Numbered from the stretch's first letter, positions 1-8,255 are shown. The stretch: DNA of 23,713 bases from an uncultured Massilia sp. (GCA_946481275.1 CAMLMV010000072.1:1-23713); one strand, 5' to 3'. Notes: generated from the sequence alone by a model not told the origin. Numbers and translations are program-made.

Positions 1-620
<620 letters not shown>

Positions 621-659
621 ATTCTTGATCCCTGTGGGTTGGATTTTGGATTGACATCA

Positions 660-688
660 AGTTAGGGATGCCGTAGCGACTTTTCAAG
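660..688 (-). promoter_or_regulatory. Sigma-32 (heat-shock) promoter of clpB
   Basis: On the minus strand CTTGAAA (682-688) is followed after 14 nt by CCCTAACT (660-667). The first element matches the sigma-32 -35 consensus CTTGAAA exactly, and the second resembles CCCCATNT. The distance to the clpB ATG (about 40 nt) is right. Heat-shock control of clpB is well established in proteobacteria; use of this site is inferred from sequence. Confidence 0.8.
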
Positions 689-731
689 ATGTGAACACGC
701 GGCTGAGGGCGGCAAATCGTGCTGGGATAAA

Positions 732-1985
732 ATGTCCGGCATGGAACATTCCTTCTTATCTGAACAACGCCGCCTGCTGCCCTACATGGGGAAATGGCTG
801 CTGCTCGCCCTCGCCGTCGGGCTGCTGTCCGGGTCCGCCTCCGCCTTTTTCCTGTTCGCGCTCGAACTGGCGACCGGGACGCGCAATGCCCACCGCTGGC
901 TGATCGCGCTGCTGCCGCTGGCCGGCTTCGCCGCCGGCTGGCTGTACCTGCGCTTCGGCAGCTCGGTCGAGGCCGGCAACAACCTGCTGATCGACGAGAT
1001 CCACGACCCGAAGAAAGTCATCCCGCTGCGCATGGCGCCGCTCGTGCTGGGCGGCACCGTGATCTCGCACCTGTTCGGCGCGTCGGTCGGCCGCGAAGGG
1101 ACGGCCGTGCAGATGGGCGGCGCGCTCGCCGACCAGCTCACGCACGTGTTCAAGCTGAAGATGGAGGACCGGAGGATTGTCCTGATGGCCGGCATCAGTG
1201 CGGGCTTCGCCTCCGTGTTCGGCACGCCGCTGGCGGGCGCGATCTTCGGCCTGGAAGTGCTGGCCATCGGCCGCCTGCGCTACGACGCCCTGCTCGCCTG
1301 CCTGGCCGCCGCCATCGCCGGCGACCAGGTCTGCCTGCTGTGGGGCCATGCGCTGGGCCTCCACCACACCCATTACGCCATCGCGTCCGTACCGGCGCTG
1401 GGACTGTGGCCGCTGGCGGCCGTCGCCATTGCCGGGGCGCTGTTCGGTCTTGCAGGAAAACTGTTCGCGGATTGCACCCATGCGCTGTCGGGCTGGATGA
1501 AGCGGCGCGTGCCCTACGGCCCGCTGCGCCCCCTGCTGGGCGGCAGCGTCGTCGCGGCCGTCGTGCTGGTATTCGGCGCGGACCGCTACATCGGCCTCGG
1601 CATCCCGACCATCCAGGCCGCGTTCGCGCAGCCGCTGGCGCCGTGGGACTTCGCCGGCAAGCTGGTGTTCACGGTCGCGTCGCTGGGCAGCGGATTCAAG
1701 GGCGGCGAAGTGACGCCGCTGTTCTATATCGGCGCCACGCTCGGCAATGCGCTGGCGCCATTGCTGCACCTGCCCTTCCCGCTGCTGGCGGGCGTCGGCT
1801 TCGTGGCAGTATTTGCCGGCGCGGCCAACACGCCGATCGCGTCGACCCTGATGGCCATCGAGCTGTTCGGTGCGGAGGTCGGCGTGTATGCGGCCGTCGG
1901 ATGCGTGCTGGCCTATCTGTTTTCCGGCCACACGGGGATTTACCGGGCCCAGCGCATCGGCCACGCCAAGCCCGGCAAGTCGTGA
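732..1985 (+). CDS. CLC-family antiporter of the fluoride-exporting CLC-F type
   Basis: A 417-residue polytopic membrane protein of the CLC chloride channel/transporter family. It has the signature features of the CLC-F branch, which exchanges F- for H+ and protects cells from fluoride. The usual GSGIP selectivity loop is replaced by G82-N83-N84 (EAGNNLLIDEIHDP), the gating glutamate E122 sits in GREGT (120-124) rather than GREGP, and the usual GxFxP loop is replaced by GFKGGEVTPLFYIGATLG. A conserved-looking GHTGIY segment lies near the C-terminus. The Fluc/crcB channel gene 0.5 kb beyond its end supports a fluoride role. Start: ATG at 732 with a weak GGGA; ATG at 741 is an alternative. No fluoride riboswitch is evident upstream. 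CLC family is firm; the fluoride assignment rests on motifs and neighbour. Confidence 0.85.
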   Translation: MSGMEHSFLSEQRRLLPYMGKWLLLALAVGLLSGSASAFFLFALELATGTRNAHRWLIALLPLAGFAAGWLYLRFGSSVEAGNNLLIDEIHDPKKVIPLRMAPLVLGGTVISHLFGASVGREGTAVQMGGALADQLTHVFKLKMEDRRIVLMAGISAGFASVFGTPLAGAIFGLEVLAIGRLRYDALLACLAAAIAGDQVCLLWGHALGLHHTHYAIASVPALGLWPLAAVAIAGALFGLAGKLFADCTHALSGWMKRRVPYGPLRPLLGGSVVAAVVLVFGADRYIGLGIPTIQAAFAQPLAPWDFAGKLVFTVASLGSGFKGGEVTPLFYIGATLGNALAPLLHLPFPLLAGVGFVAVFAGAANTPIASTLMAIELFGAEVGVYAAVGCVLAYLFSGHTGIYRAQRIGHAKPGKS

Positions 1986-1989
1986 TGGA

Positions 1990-2415
1990 TTACGCCTGCT
2001 GCGCTTCGGGCACGTCGCCCGCGGCGGCCAGGTCGCGCACATTCTTTTGCACGGCGATGATGGCGAACAGCGTCAGCACGAACGACATTGCATAAAACCC
2101 CTTTTCGCTGAGCAGCAGCGTCGCATTCCACAGGCCGACGGTAAGCAGCAATACGGCCGCAATCATCGAAATCCAGCACAAGCCAACGTACGTCCCCGTC
2201 ACCGGCAGGCCCTCGGCGCGGTCGCGCACGGTCTTTTGCAGCGACACGGCGGCAAAGCAGCCGTACAGCAGGATCGTCAGGTAATAGCCCTTTTCGTTGA
2301 GCTGCATCTGCGCATTCCATAAACCGATGAGGTAGGCCAGGATGCCGACGATCATGGCGCCCCAGGATGCGCCGACAAAGGCAGGGCTCGGGCGTGCGGA
2401 CGGTTGCTTGGTCAT
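1990..2415 (-). CDS. YiaA/YiaB-family inner membrane protein
   Basis: A 141-residue protein with four hydrophobic segments arranged as two similar halves. Each half contains a YiaA/B-like core: [20 protein letters not shown] with LQKTVRD, and [20 protein letters not shown] with VQKNVRD. This internal duplication is typical of the YiaA/YiaB two-helix family of inner membrane proteins, whose function is unknown. ATG at 2415 has a good ribosome site (CCGGAGAACAGC before ATG). It ends 4 bp from the stop of the convergent CLC-F gene and lies 82 bp downstream of crcB on the same strand, so it could be read with crcB. A link to fluoride tolerance would be guesswork. Confidence 0.82.
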   Translation of the reverse strand: MTKQPSARPSPAFVGASWGAMIVGILAYLIGLWNAQMQLNEKGYYLTILLYGCFAAVSLQKTVRDRAEGLPVTGTYVGLCWISMIAAVLLLTVGLWNATLLLSEKGFYAMSFVLTLFAIIAVQKNVRDLAAAGDVPEAQQA

Positions 2416-2497
2416 GCTGTTCTCCGGTCAATGAAAATTAAGACATTGCCAGATTGCAGCCCGAGCACTTTGCGCGCAAGCGAATGACGTGCCGGTA

Positions 2498-2881
2498 TCA
2501 GGCGATGGCACGCCAGGTCGCATATCCCGCGACGCAGCAGCCGATCGACCCCAGCAGGTGCAGCGTGGAATGGGCCAGCGCCCAGCCGTAATGGCCCCGC
2601 TGCAGCAGCACCATGGCTTCGCCGGAAAAGCTGGAAAACGTGGTCAGGCCGCCGAGGAAGCCCGTGATGACGAACAGGCGCCAGGCCGGGGACAGGGCCG
2701 GCATGGCATCGAAGAAGCCCAGCGCCAGCCCGATCAGGTAGCCGCCGACGAGGTTGGCGACGAGCGTTCCCAGCTGGATATGGGCGTGCAGCTGGCCGAG
2801 AAAGAGGGTCAGCCCCCAGCGCAGCCAGGCACCGAGAGCCGCCCCGACGGCGACCGCGATCCAGCTCAGCGGCTGGCCCAC
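2498..2881 (-). CDS. crcB: Fluoride channel Fluc/CrcB
   Basis: A 127-residue, four-helix membrane protein of the CrcB/Fluc family, which forms dual-topology dimeric F- channels. Diagnostic features are an N-terminal GAALGAWLRW, the conserved GTLVANLVGGYLIG with its Asn, and GFLGGLTTFSSFSGE, the TTFS(S/T)F phenylalanine-box region that lines the pore. Length is the family norm. No ATG is available near the N-terminus. The best start is GTG at 2881, which overlaps the end of moaE by 16 nt; CTG at 2869, overlapping the moaE stop, is the alternative. Either implies translational coupling to moaE. The CLC-F antiporter lies nearby in convergent orientation. Identity is firm, the start codon less so. 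Confidence 0.93.
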   Translation of the reverse strand: MGQPLSWIAVAVGAALGAWLRWGLTLFLGQLHAHIQLGTLVANLVGGYLIGLALGFFDAMPALSPAWRLFVITGFLGGLTTFSSFSGEAMVLLQRGHYGWALAHSTLHLLGSIGCCVAGYATWRAIA

Positions 2882-3336
2882 TTGGCCCGGGCCGTGTCGT
2901 CCGTCACGCGCGCATCGACCCAGCGCGCACCGTTCGGCGTCTGCTCCTTCTTCCAGAACGGGGCGTCGGTCTTGAGGTAATCCATGATGAATTCGCACGC
3001 GGCGAACGCTTCGCCGCGGTGCGCAGCCGTGCAGGCGACGAGGACGATCTGGTCCAGCGGCCGCATCGGCCCGATGCGGTGGATCACGAGGACGCCGTAC
3101 AGCGGCCAGCGTGCCCGCGCCTGCAGGGCGATGTCGTGCAGGGCCTTCTCCGTCATGCCCGGATAATGTTCCAGCTCCAGTTCGGCCACGTTGTCGCCGT
3201 CGTTCATGTCGCGCACTGTGCCGACAAAGCTGACGACGGCCCCCACGCGCGCATCGCCCGCGCGCAGGCGCGCGATTTCCGTGCTCACGTCGAAGTCCGC
3301 GGTCTCGACCCGGACTTCCGTCACATCCTTCTTCAC
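2866..3336 (-). CDS. moaE: Molybdopterin synthase catalytic subunit MoaE
   Basis: A 156-residue MoaE. With the sulfur carrier MoaD it converts cyclic pyranopterin monophosphate into molybdopterin in the cytoplasm. Visible family motifs include GAVVSFVGTVRD near the N-terminus, LELEHYPGMTEKAL, VLVIHRIG, the CTAAHRGEAFAACEFIMDYLK block, and KTDAPFWKKE with the catalytic-site lysines. Start: GTG at 3336 behind a strong AAGGAGG with about 4-nt spacing; it overlaps the stop of the upstream DUF349 gene in a GTGA arrangement. The crcB start lies inside its 3' end. MoaD, its usual neighbour, is not next to it here. Identity is firm. Confidence 0.94.
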   Translation of the reverse strand: MKKDVTEVRVETADFDVSTEIARLRAGDARVGAVVSFVGTVRDMNDGDNVAELELEHYPGMTEKALHDIALQARARWPLYGVLVIHRIGPMRPLDQIVLVACTAAHRGEAFAACEFIMDYLKTDAPFWKKEQTPNGARWVDARVTDDTARAKWASR

Positions 3337-6002
3337 TTGCCCTCCTTGGCCACACGCAGCGCAAGCTGCTCGATCCGGGACGCGGTACGCGCATCGACGA
3401 GCGCCGGCAGCGCGCACAGGTCGCGCAGCTGCGCCGTCGCGCCGCCATGGGCGCCGCGGCCGCCGCCGTGCCCCGACTTCAACGACGACTGCAACACCTC
3501 GACCTGGAGCTTCAACCGCTCGCGCGCGAACTCCGGGCCGCTGTCGATGCCGGCGCCAATCTCCAGGCGCAACAGCTCGTGCAGCAGCTTGCCGCGGTTC
3601 TCTTCCAGCGTGTGCGCATACGCGGACTGTTGTTCCGCGCTCCCGCGCAGCGCGGCCAGCGCGGCGTCGTAACGGGTACGCAGGGTGCGCTCCATGTCGG
3701 CGTCGAGGGGCGGCAAGGCGGACCAGCGCGCATCCCAATCAGTGTCTCCGGCGTTGTCCGCCGCGACGGCCTGCTCGAGTTCCTGCACGAGCCGCAGCTT
3801 GTCGCGCAACATGCCCGCCTGGGCGACGCCGGCGGCGCGGCGGGCCTGGTCGGCATGCTGCTGCACCAGCGCCACGGCCGCGTGGAAGCGTTTTTCGACG
3901 CGGGCTTCATGCGCGCGCGGCACCGGGCCGATGGCCTGCCATTCCGCCTGCGCCTCGCGCAACAGCTTGCCGACCGTGGCCGGCGTCACGTCGGCGGCAG
4001 CCGCTTCGAGCCGCGCGCTGATGGCTTCCTTGGCGGCCTCGTGGGCGCGCCGTTCGATGTCGGCCTCGTGCATCGTTTCCTTGCGGCGCTGGAACACGTC
4101 GTCGCACACTGCACGGAAGCGCTGCCACAACGCCTGCTCGCTCTTGCGTTCGAGCGGCAGCGCGCGCGCATGCTCCTGCCAGCGCTGCTGCAGCGCGCGC
4201 ATCGTGTCGATCGCATGGCGGTCGTGCGGGTCGATGGCGGACGCTTCCTCGATGATCGCTTCGCGCTCGGACATCTCGGCCTTGCGCTGCTCTTCGAGCG
4301 GTCCCTGCAGGATGTTCAGGGCATCGGTGAACAAGGCGTCCAGGCGCTTCTTTTCCTTGCGGTCGATGGCGCCAAGGTGGCTCCACGCGAGGCGCAGCCG
4401 CTGTACCGTGCCCGCCACGTGTTTCCACTCGACGCTGCCGTCACGCAGGCGCGCGATCTCGGCCTGCGCTTCCTCGACGAGGGCCTGGCCGCGCGCCGCA
4501 TTCGCATGGCGTTCGTCGGCCAGGTGGCGGAAGTGGGCCGCGGCCGGCGCATAAGCGGTCGTGCAGGCCGCGTCGAACCGTTCCCACAGGCTCTTCGGTG
4601 CGGCGCCGGACAGGCTGTCGAGCGCCTTCCAGCGGTCGCGCATGCTGCCGACTTTCTTGGCCAGCTCGCTCATCGACAGGTTTTGCGTGGGCAAGGCCTC
4701 GACCGTCTTGATGAGTTCCTCGCGCGACACGTTGCCGCCCCAGCGCGCCCAGTCGGACAGGCGCTTGAGCTCGGCCCGCAGATGGGCCAGGCGGTCGGAC
4801 TGCGCGGGCGTCAGGCGCATGCCCTTCTCCCGTGCCTCTTTCAGCGTCTTGTCGTGGTCGGCGGCGGCGCCCAGCGAACCCTGTTGCAGGGCCGCTTCCA
4901 TCGCATCCATCGTGTCGATGAAATGCTGGTCGGCGCCGCGCGGCCTGTTGTCCTTCGTGCCCTCCTTGGTGCCCTCCTTGGTGCCCTCCTTAGTGCCCTC
5001 TTTCGCGGGGGCTTTTGCAGCGCCTTCGTGTGCCGGCCTGGACTCGCGCGGCTCTTTCGGCTTGCGCGGCTCGGGCTGCGGTACCGTGGCCAGCAGGGCG
5101 TCGAAGCGGCGCTGCAGTTCGGCCGACTGCTCGTCCTGGGGCAGCTGCGGCAGGGCTTTCCATTCGCGCCGCAATGTCTCGGCATTCAGCTCGGCAACGG
5201 GTTTCGCCTGCTGGGCGTCGATGAATGCGGCGCGCGCGGCCACTGCGGCCTGGCCGGCTTCCTGCACCTGCAAGCCGGCGCGCAGCTTCTCCATCCCGGC
5301 CGCGAATTCGGCCACGAGGGCGCGCGGCAGCGACGGATGTTCGGGCGAACGCAGCGCTTCGTCCTGCGCCTGCACCAGCGCGTCCAGCCGCTGCGCCAGT
5401 TCCGCAGCCGGCAGGCCGGCGCCACCCAGCTGGCGCAACGCGGCCACGCGGTCGATCATGGCGCGCTGCAAGGCCACCTGCGCTTCCAGGCGCTGGGCCA
5501 GCGCGGCCCGCGCCGTCTGGAACGCGGCGTCGAGCTCGGGCGCGGAGATCACGGACCATTTACGGTCCAGCTCGGCCACGTGGTTCGGGGTCAGCAACGC
5601 GTCTTTGAGGAGGGATTCGGCCTGCTCGACGGCGGCCTGTGCACGCCGGTGCTCCGCTTCGCGGTGACGGTGCGCATCGAGGCGCGACTGCATCAGCTTG
5701 GCGACGCGGCGATCGGTGTTGCGCATCGCGGTGTGCACACGCTCGACCAGCTCGGGGCTATGGACGAACTCGGCGGCAGCGAGCCGCAGTTCGGAGAATT
5801 CGCATTGGAGGATGAATTCCACCGCGGCGGCTTCATCATCCCCGATCCGGCCCAGCTTTTCAGCCTGGGCCGCGCGTTGATGGTTGGACGAATGCGTGGC
5901 GGCGGACGCGGACGGTTCCGCTTGCGCCCCCGCCTGTCCTCCCTGCCCGGCCGGCTTGTCGCCGGGCTTGTCGCCCGGCCGCTTGAATAGGAACTCGAAC
6001 AT
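3333..6002 (-). CDS. Large DUF349-repeat coiled-coil protein
   Basis: An 889-residue, Ala/Arg/Glu-rich, mostly helical cytoplasmic protein. It carries several DUF349-type repeats, recognisable by the LWxRFxxxCDxxFxRR pattern: LWERFDAACTTAYAPAAAHF near residue 470, LWQRFRAVCDDVFQRRKE near residue 625, and a weaker copy near 700. The N-terminus (1-50) is a Lys/Gly/Pro/Gln-rich linker after MFEFLFKR. A second disordered linker (about 300-360) contains a KEGT tandem repeat. The function of DUF349 proteins is not established. It is first in a coupled set with moaE and crcB (GTGA overlap at 3333-3336). ATG at 6002 has only a distant GGAAG as ribosome site. The opposite strand is also open over 847 codons, which is a GC effect. 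Confidence 0.82.
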   Translation of the reverse strand: MFEFLFKRPGDKPGDKPAGQGGQAGAQAEPSASAATHSSNHQRAAQAEKLGRIGDDEAAAVEFILQCEFSELRLAAAEFVHSPELVERVHTAMRNTDRRVAKLMQSRLDAHRHREAEHRRAQAAVEQAESLLKDALLTPNHVAELDRKWSVISAPELDAAFQTARAALAQRLEAQVALQRAMIDRVAALRQLGGAGLPAAELAQRLDALVQAQDEALRSPEHPSLPRALVAEFAAGMEKLRAGLQVQEAGQAAVAARAAFIDAQQAKPVAELNAETLRREWKALPQLPQDEQSAELQRRFDALLATVPQPEPRKPKEPRESRPAHEGAAKAPAKEGTKEGTKEGTKEGTKDNRPRGADQHFIDTMDAMEAALQQGSLGAAADHDKTLKEAREKGMRLTPAQSDRLAHLRAELKRLSDWARWGGNVSREELIKTVEALPTQNLSMSELAKKVGSMRDRWKALDSLSGAAPKSLWERFDAACTTAYAPAAAHFRHLADERHANAARGQALVEEAQAEIARLRDGSVEWKHVAGTVQRLRLAWSHLGAIDRKEKKRLDALFTDALNILQGPLEEQRKAEMSEREAIIEEASAIDPHDRHAIDTMRALQQRWQEHARALPLERKSEQALWQRFRAVCDDVFQRRKETMHEADIERRAHEAAKEAISARLEAAAADVTPATVGKLLREAQAEWQAIGPVPRAHEARVEKRFHAAVALVQQHADQARRAAGVAQAGMLRDKLRLVQELEQAVAADNAGDTDWDARWSALPPLDADMERTLRTRYDAALAALRGSAEQQSAYAHTLEENRGKLLHELLRLEIGAGIDSGPEFARERLKLQVEVLQSSLKSGHGGGRGAHGGATAQLRDLCALPALVDARTASRIEQLALRVAKEGK
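4957..5004 (-). repeat. 12-bp tandem repeat, four units, inside the DUF349 gene
   Basis: Plus-strand GTGCCCTCCTTG occurs at 4957 and 4969, as GTGCCCTCCTTA at 4981, and as the degenerate GTGCCCTCTTTC at 4993. On the coding strand it yields a KEGT peptide repeat at about residues 333-349, in a disordered linker. The unit is a multiple of three, so gain or loss keeps the frame. Confidence 0.9.
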
Positions 6003-6028
6003 GATGAAATCGCACTTCCAAAATCGCC

Positions 6029-6034
6029 ATCATA
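6029..6034 (-). promoter_or_regulatory. Possible -10 element for the DUF349-moaE-crcB unit
   Basis: On the minus strand TATGAT (5 of 6 to TATAAT) stands about 27 nt before the ATG at 6002. No convincing -35 hexamer was found 16-18 nt upstream, so this is tentative. Confidence 0.35.
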
Positions 6035-6096
6035 GCAAAGAACCCTGATGGCCTCGTGACACCAGCCTGGCGCGTGCGAGCAATCGTTCGTCGTTT

Positions 6097-6124
6097 CCCA
6101 CTGACAATGTCGATCCTCAGTGGG
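6097..6124 (-). terminator. Hairpin at the end of the hemerythrin-like gene
   Basis: CCCACTGA (6097-6104) and TCAGTGGG (6117-6124) form a perfect 8-bp inverted repeat with a 12-nt loop. The stop codon of the hemerythrin-like gene (6117-6119) lies within one arm. No U-tract follows on the minus strand, so it may be an RNA-stabilising hairpin rather than an intrinsic terminator. Confidence 0.5.
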
Positions 6125-6713
6125 CAACCGTCAGCGTCGCCTGCCGTCGCCCATGCACATCGTGGCCGGCATGTCCGACCAGCTCGTGACGCAGGCGGCG
6201 GGGATCGGCCCGGCGCTCCTGCGCATACGCGTCGTGCGCGAGCATCTGGTTGGCAATCGCGAACCACGCGTCGCCGCCGACCGCCGCGCGCGCCAGCGGG
6301 AACAGCTCGTGTTCCTCGCGCTCCAGCCGGCAGCGCAGGGCCGCCACGCAGCCCTCGACGGCATCGCAGAACACGTCGCGCGGCACCGGACGGTCCGCCG
6401 CGCCGACGCAGGCCTCGGCCGCGCCCATCGCGGTGGCCGCCTGGCCGCTGAGCCGTTCCAGTTCCGCCAGCAACGGGTCGGCCGCCGCCGTGCTGCGGCG
6501 CAGGGCCGGCACGAGGAACTTGTCGAGCTTGCGCCAATGACAGTTGTCGTACACCTGGCGCAGGGCACCGCACAACTGTGCGGCCCGGCCGGCAGCCAGG
6601 GTACTGAAGTCGCCCGGCAGCGCGCGCAGCTCGTCGAGCAGCGACTGCAGGGCCGCGCGCACCGTCGTCTGTTCGACGGACAGGGCGACGAGGGTATAAG
6701 TCGATGTCAGCAT
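6117..6713 (-). CDS. Probable hemerythrin-like (HHE) domain protein
   Basis: A 198-residue, all-helical soluble protein. Residues C58-H59-W60 followed by KLDKFLVPALRR, the LEREEHELFPLARAAVG helix (E131, E134, H135) and NQMLAHD (H160, D161) resemble the His/Glu pattern of HHE di-iron four-helix proteins. These bind O2 or respond to NO or metal stress. The first canonical His is not obvious, so the metal site may be incomplete. ATG at 6713 has a good ribosome site (GGTGGAGACCG). The C-terminal 35 residues are Arg/His-rich. It stands alone, with 233 bp before it and 114 bp after it. The family call is moderate; an unrelated helical fold is possible. Confidence 0.6.
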   Translation of the reverse strand: MLTSTYTLVALSVEQTTVRAALQSLLDELRALPGDFSTLAAGRAAQLCGALRQVYDNCHWRKLDKFLVPALRRSTAAADPLLAELERLSGQAATAMGAAEACVGAADRPVPRDVFCDAVEGCVAALRCRLEREEHELFPLARAAVGGDAWFAIANQMLAHDAYAQERRADPRRLRHELVGHAGHDVHGRRQATLTVAH

Positions 6714-6730
6714 TCGGTCTCCACCTTTTT

Positions 6731-6742
6731 CTCACGAGTGAG
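6731..6742. repeat. Short inverted repeat upstream of the hemerythrin-like gene
   Basis: CTCAC-GA-GTGAG is a perfect 5-bp inverted repeat 18 nt upstream of the ATG at 6713. It could be an operator half-site pair or chance; the intergenic stretch 6714-6946 shows no clear promoter. Confidence 0.3.
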
Positions 6743-6906
6743 TTCGACAAATCCGCTCCCCGGCCGCATGGCATGCGCGGCGCTATGCAGGGTCCGATGG
6801 GAGCGTTGTTGACAGGCCCGGGGCGCTCTCGAATCACGAGTCTCGAGTTGCGAGGCGTCCTCTGGTTGGTTTCGGCCTGAAGGAAGGTCTAGTGTAAGGA
6901 GGCCGG

Positions 6907-6944
6907 CCGGGTACCCGTTTGATCTATCACAAACGGCTACCCGG
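6907..6944 (-). terminator. Strong hairpin just past the ycaQ-like gene
   Basis: CCGGGTACCCGTTTG (6907-6921) pairs with CAAACGGCTACCCGG (6930-6944) over 15 positions with a single C-C mismatch and an 8-nt loop. It begins 2 nt after the stop codon of the minus-strand glycosylase gene. The tail is not U-rich, so it is a likely 3'-end hairpin but not a classical intrinsic terminator. Confidence 0.6.
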
Positions 6945-6946
6945 CG

Positions 6947-8182
6947 TCAGGCGGCGGCCGCCAGCGTCTGGCCCAGCGCGGCGGCCAGCGGTGCGGCGAG
7001 CCCGGCCGGTTCGGCATGCGCCAGCACGACCTGCGGACACCCGTGCCAGCGCGCACAGCGGGCGAACGCGGCGGCCAGGTCGCGTACGAACCGGTCGCTG
7101 ATGCGAACGCCAGGCTCGAGCACGAGCGACTTCAGCTCGAAGACGCCGGTCTTGCGGTGCGCCTTGGCATCCACGCGGCCCACCAGCGCCCCGCGCCGCA
7201 GCAGGGGGAGCGTGAAATAACCGTAGCGCCGTTTCTCGGCGGGCGTATAGCACTCCAGGCGGTAATCGAACCCGAACAGGTCGAGGGCCCGGCGCCGGTC
7301 CCAGACGATGGGATCGAACGGCGACAGGACGCTGGTGAGCGTCGCCTGCAACGCGCCGTCCACGGCCTGCCCCAGCAGCGCCGCGTGGTCGGGGTGGACG
7401 TACACGGGTTCCTTCCAGCCCTCGACGCGGGCGCGCAGCAGCAGGCCCGCGTCGGCCAGCCGCTGCGGATCGAGGTGCGGCGGCTTCGTACGGTGGTAGT
7501 CCGGGATCCACGCCGCCTTCGCCACGCCCAGCGCGCGTACGGCGTCCAGCACGAACCGCCGCCGCGTATCGTCGACCGACGGCATGCGCGCATCATCCCA
7601 GCCAGGCAGCACGCGCTCGGCCAGGTCGTACACTCGGTGAAACTGCTGGCGGCGCGCGATCATCAGCCGCCCCGTCGTGAACAGGACTTCCAGCGCGCGT
7701 TTTTCCGGCTTCCATTCCCACCAGCCGCCGGCCTTGCCGTCCGTGCGCTCGAAGTCGGCCGAGCGGGCCGGCCCGTTGGCGCGGATATGGGCCAGCACGC
7801 GCTCGACCTCGTCCCGGTGCGACGCCAGCCACGTCCCCGCGTATTTCCAGCCGAGCGAGCCGGGATCGACCATCCGGTGCCGGTACAGGCCGTAATCCTC
7901 GATCGGGATGAAGCACGCCTCGTGGGCCCAGTACTCGAACAGCCTGCCTTCGGCGAGCAACTGGTCGAGCCAGTCCGGGTCGTAGTCGCCCACGCGGCTC
8001 CACAACACGAGATACGGGCTGCGCGCGACGACGCTGATGGTGTCGATCTGCAACACGCCCATGCGGCGGATCGCGGCCAGCACGTCGTCCTTCGTGGCGC
8101 GGACGCGCCTGGCCTGCAGCATGCCCTGGGCCGCCAGGTGGAGGTTGCGGGCGACAGCAGGAGTCAGAATTGGTTCGCTCAT
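6947..8182 (-). CDS. ycaQ: YcaQ/AlkX-family DNA glycosylase (winged-helix, crosslink repair)
   Basis: A protein of about 411 residues of the HTH_42 winged-helix glycosylase family, to which E. coli YcaQ (AlkX), active on interstrand crosslinks and bulky N7 adducts, belongs. The catalytic motif reads Q-I-D in GVLQIDTISVVARSPYLVLWSR (near residue 46). The Q-phi-D form marks the YcaQ/AlkX branch, as opposed to Q-phi-Q in AlkZ. Further family blocks are FEYWAHEACFIP, the HRxVDPG region, SPFDPIVWDRRR with LFGFDYRLECYTPAEKRRYGYF, and VGRVDAKAHRKTGVF near the C-terminus. ATG at 8182 is chosen; a GTG two codons upstream (8188) is equally open, and neither has a clear ribosome site. It is divergent from sbcDC and shares 137 bp with a LexA-like site. 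Confidence 0.9.
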   Translation of the reverse strand: MSEPILTPAVARNLHLAAQGMLQARRVRATKDDVLAAIRRMGVLQIDTISVVARSPYLVLWSRVGDYDPDWLDQLLAEGRLFEYWAHEACFIPIEDYGLYRHRMVDPGSLGWKYAGTWLASHRDEVERVLAHIRANGPARSADFERTDGKAGGWWEWKPEKRALEVLFTTGRLMIARRQQFHRVYDLAERVLPGWDDARMPSVDDTRRRFVLDAVRALGVAKAAWIPDYHRTKPPHLDPQRLADAGLLLRARVEGWKEPVYVHPDHAALLGQAVDGALQATLTSVLSPFDPIVWDRRRALDLFGFDYRLECYTPAEKRRYGYFTLPLLRRGALVGRVDAKAHRKTGVFELKSLVLEPGVRISDRFVRDLAAAFARCARWHGCPQVVLAHAEPAGLAAPLAAALGQTLAAAA

Positions 8183-8235
8183 CCGCACATTCTAGTGACA
8201 TCTCATCAACATTTGTACAGGTCGCCGCGAAAAAG

Positions 8236-8255
8236 TACTGGTTTTTTTTACAGTA
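8236..8255. promoter_or_regulatory. LexA-like (SOS) operator between ycaQ-like gene and sbcDC
   Basis: TACTG-N10-CAGTA is a perfect outer palindrome matching the LexA box frame (TACTGT-N8-ACAGTA) except that the left half reads CTGG instead of CTGT. The central 8 nt are all T. It covers the -35 hexamer of the sbcDC promoter (8247-8252), the position expected for a repressor operator. Confidence 0.6.

Noticed and set aside
621..731. Fluoride riboswitch or TTGACA promoter (651-656) for the CLC-F gene
   Set aside because: No GGCGAUG/CUGAUG-type riboswitch core is visible, and no acceptable -10 sits 16-18 bp after the TTGACA. A covariance-model search would settle the riboswitch.
2470..2479. TTGCGCGCAA palindrome between crcB and the YiaA-like gene
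   Set aside because: A 10-bp GC-rich palindrome is easily met by chance here and no promoter elements flank it.
3447..5990. 847-codon open frame on the plus strand opposite the DUF349 gene
   Set aside because: Its translation is low-complexity Arg/Gly/Leu text mirroring the helical gene on the other strand; long antisense frames are expected at this GC content.
6918..6931. FNR/Dnr-like TTTGATCTATCACAAA site
   Set aside because: The right half-site does not match ATCAA, and the sequence is the loop and inner stem of the hairpin after the ycaQ-like gene.
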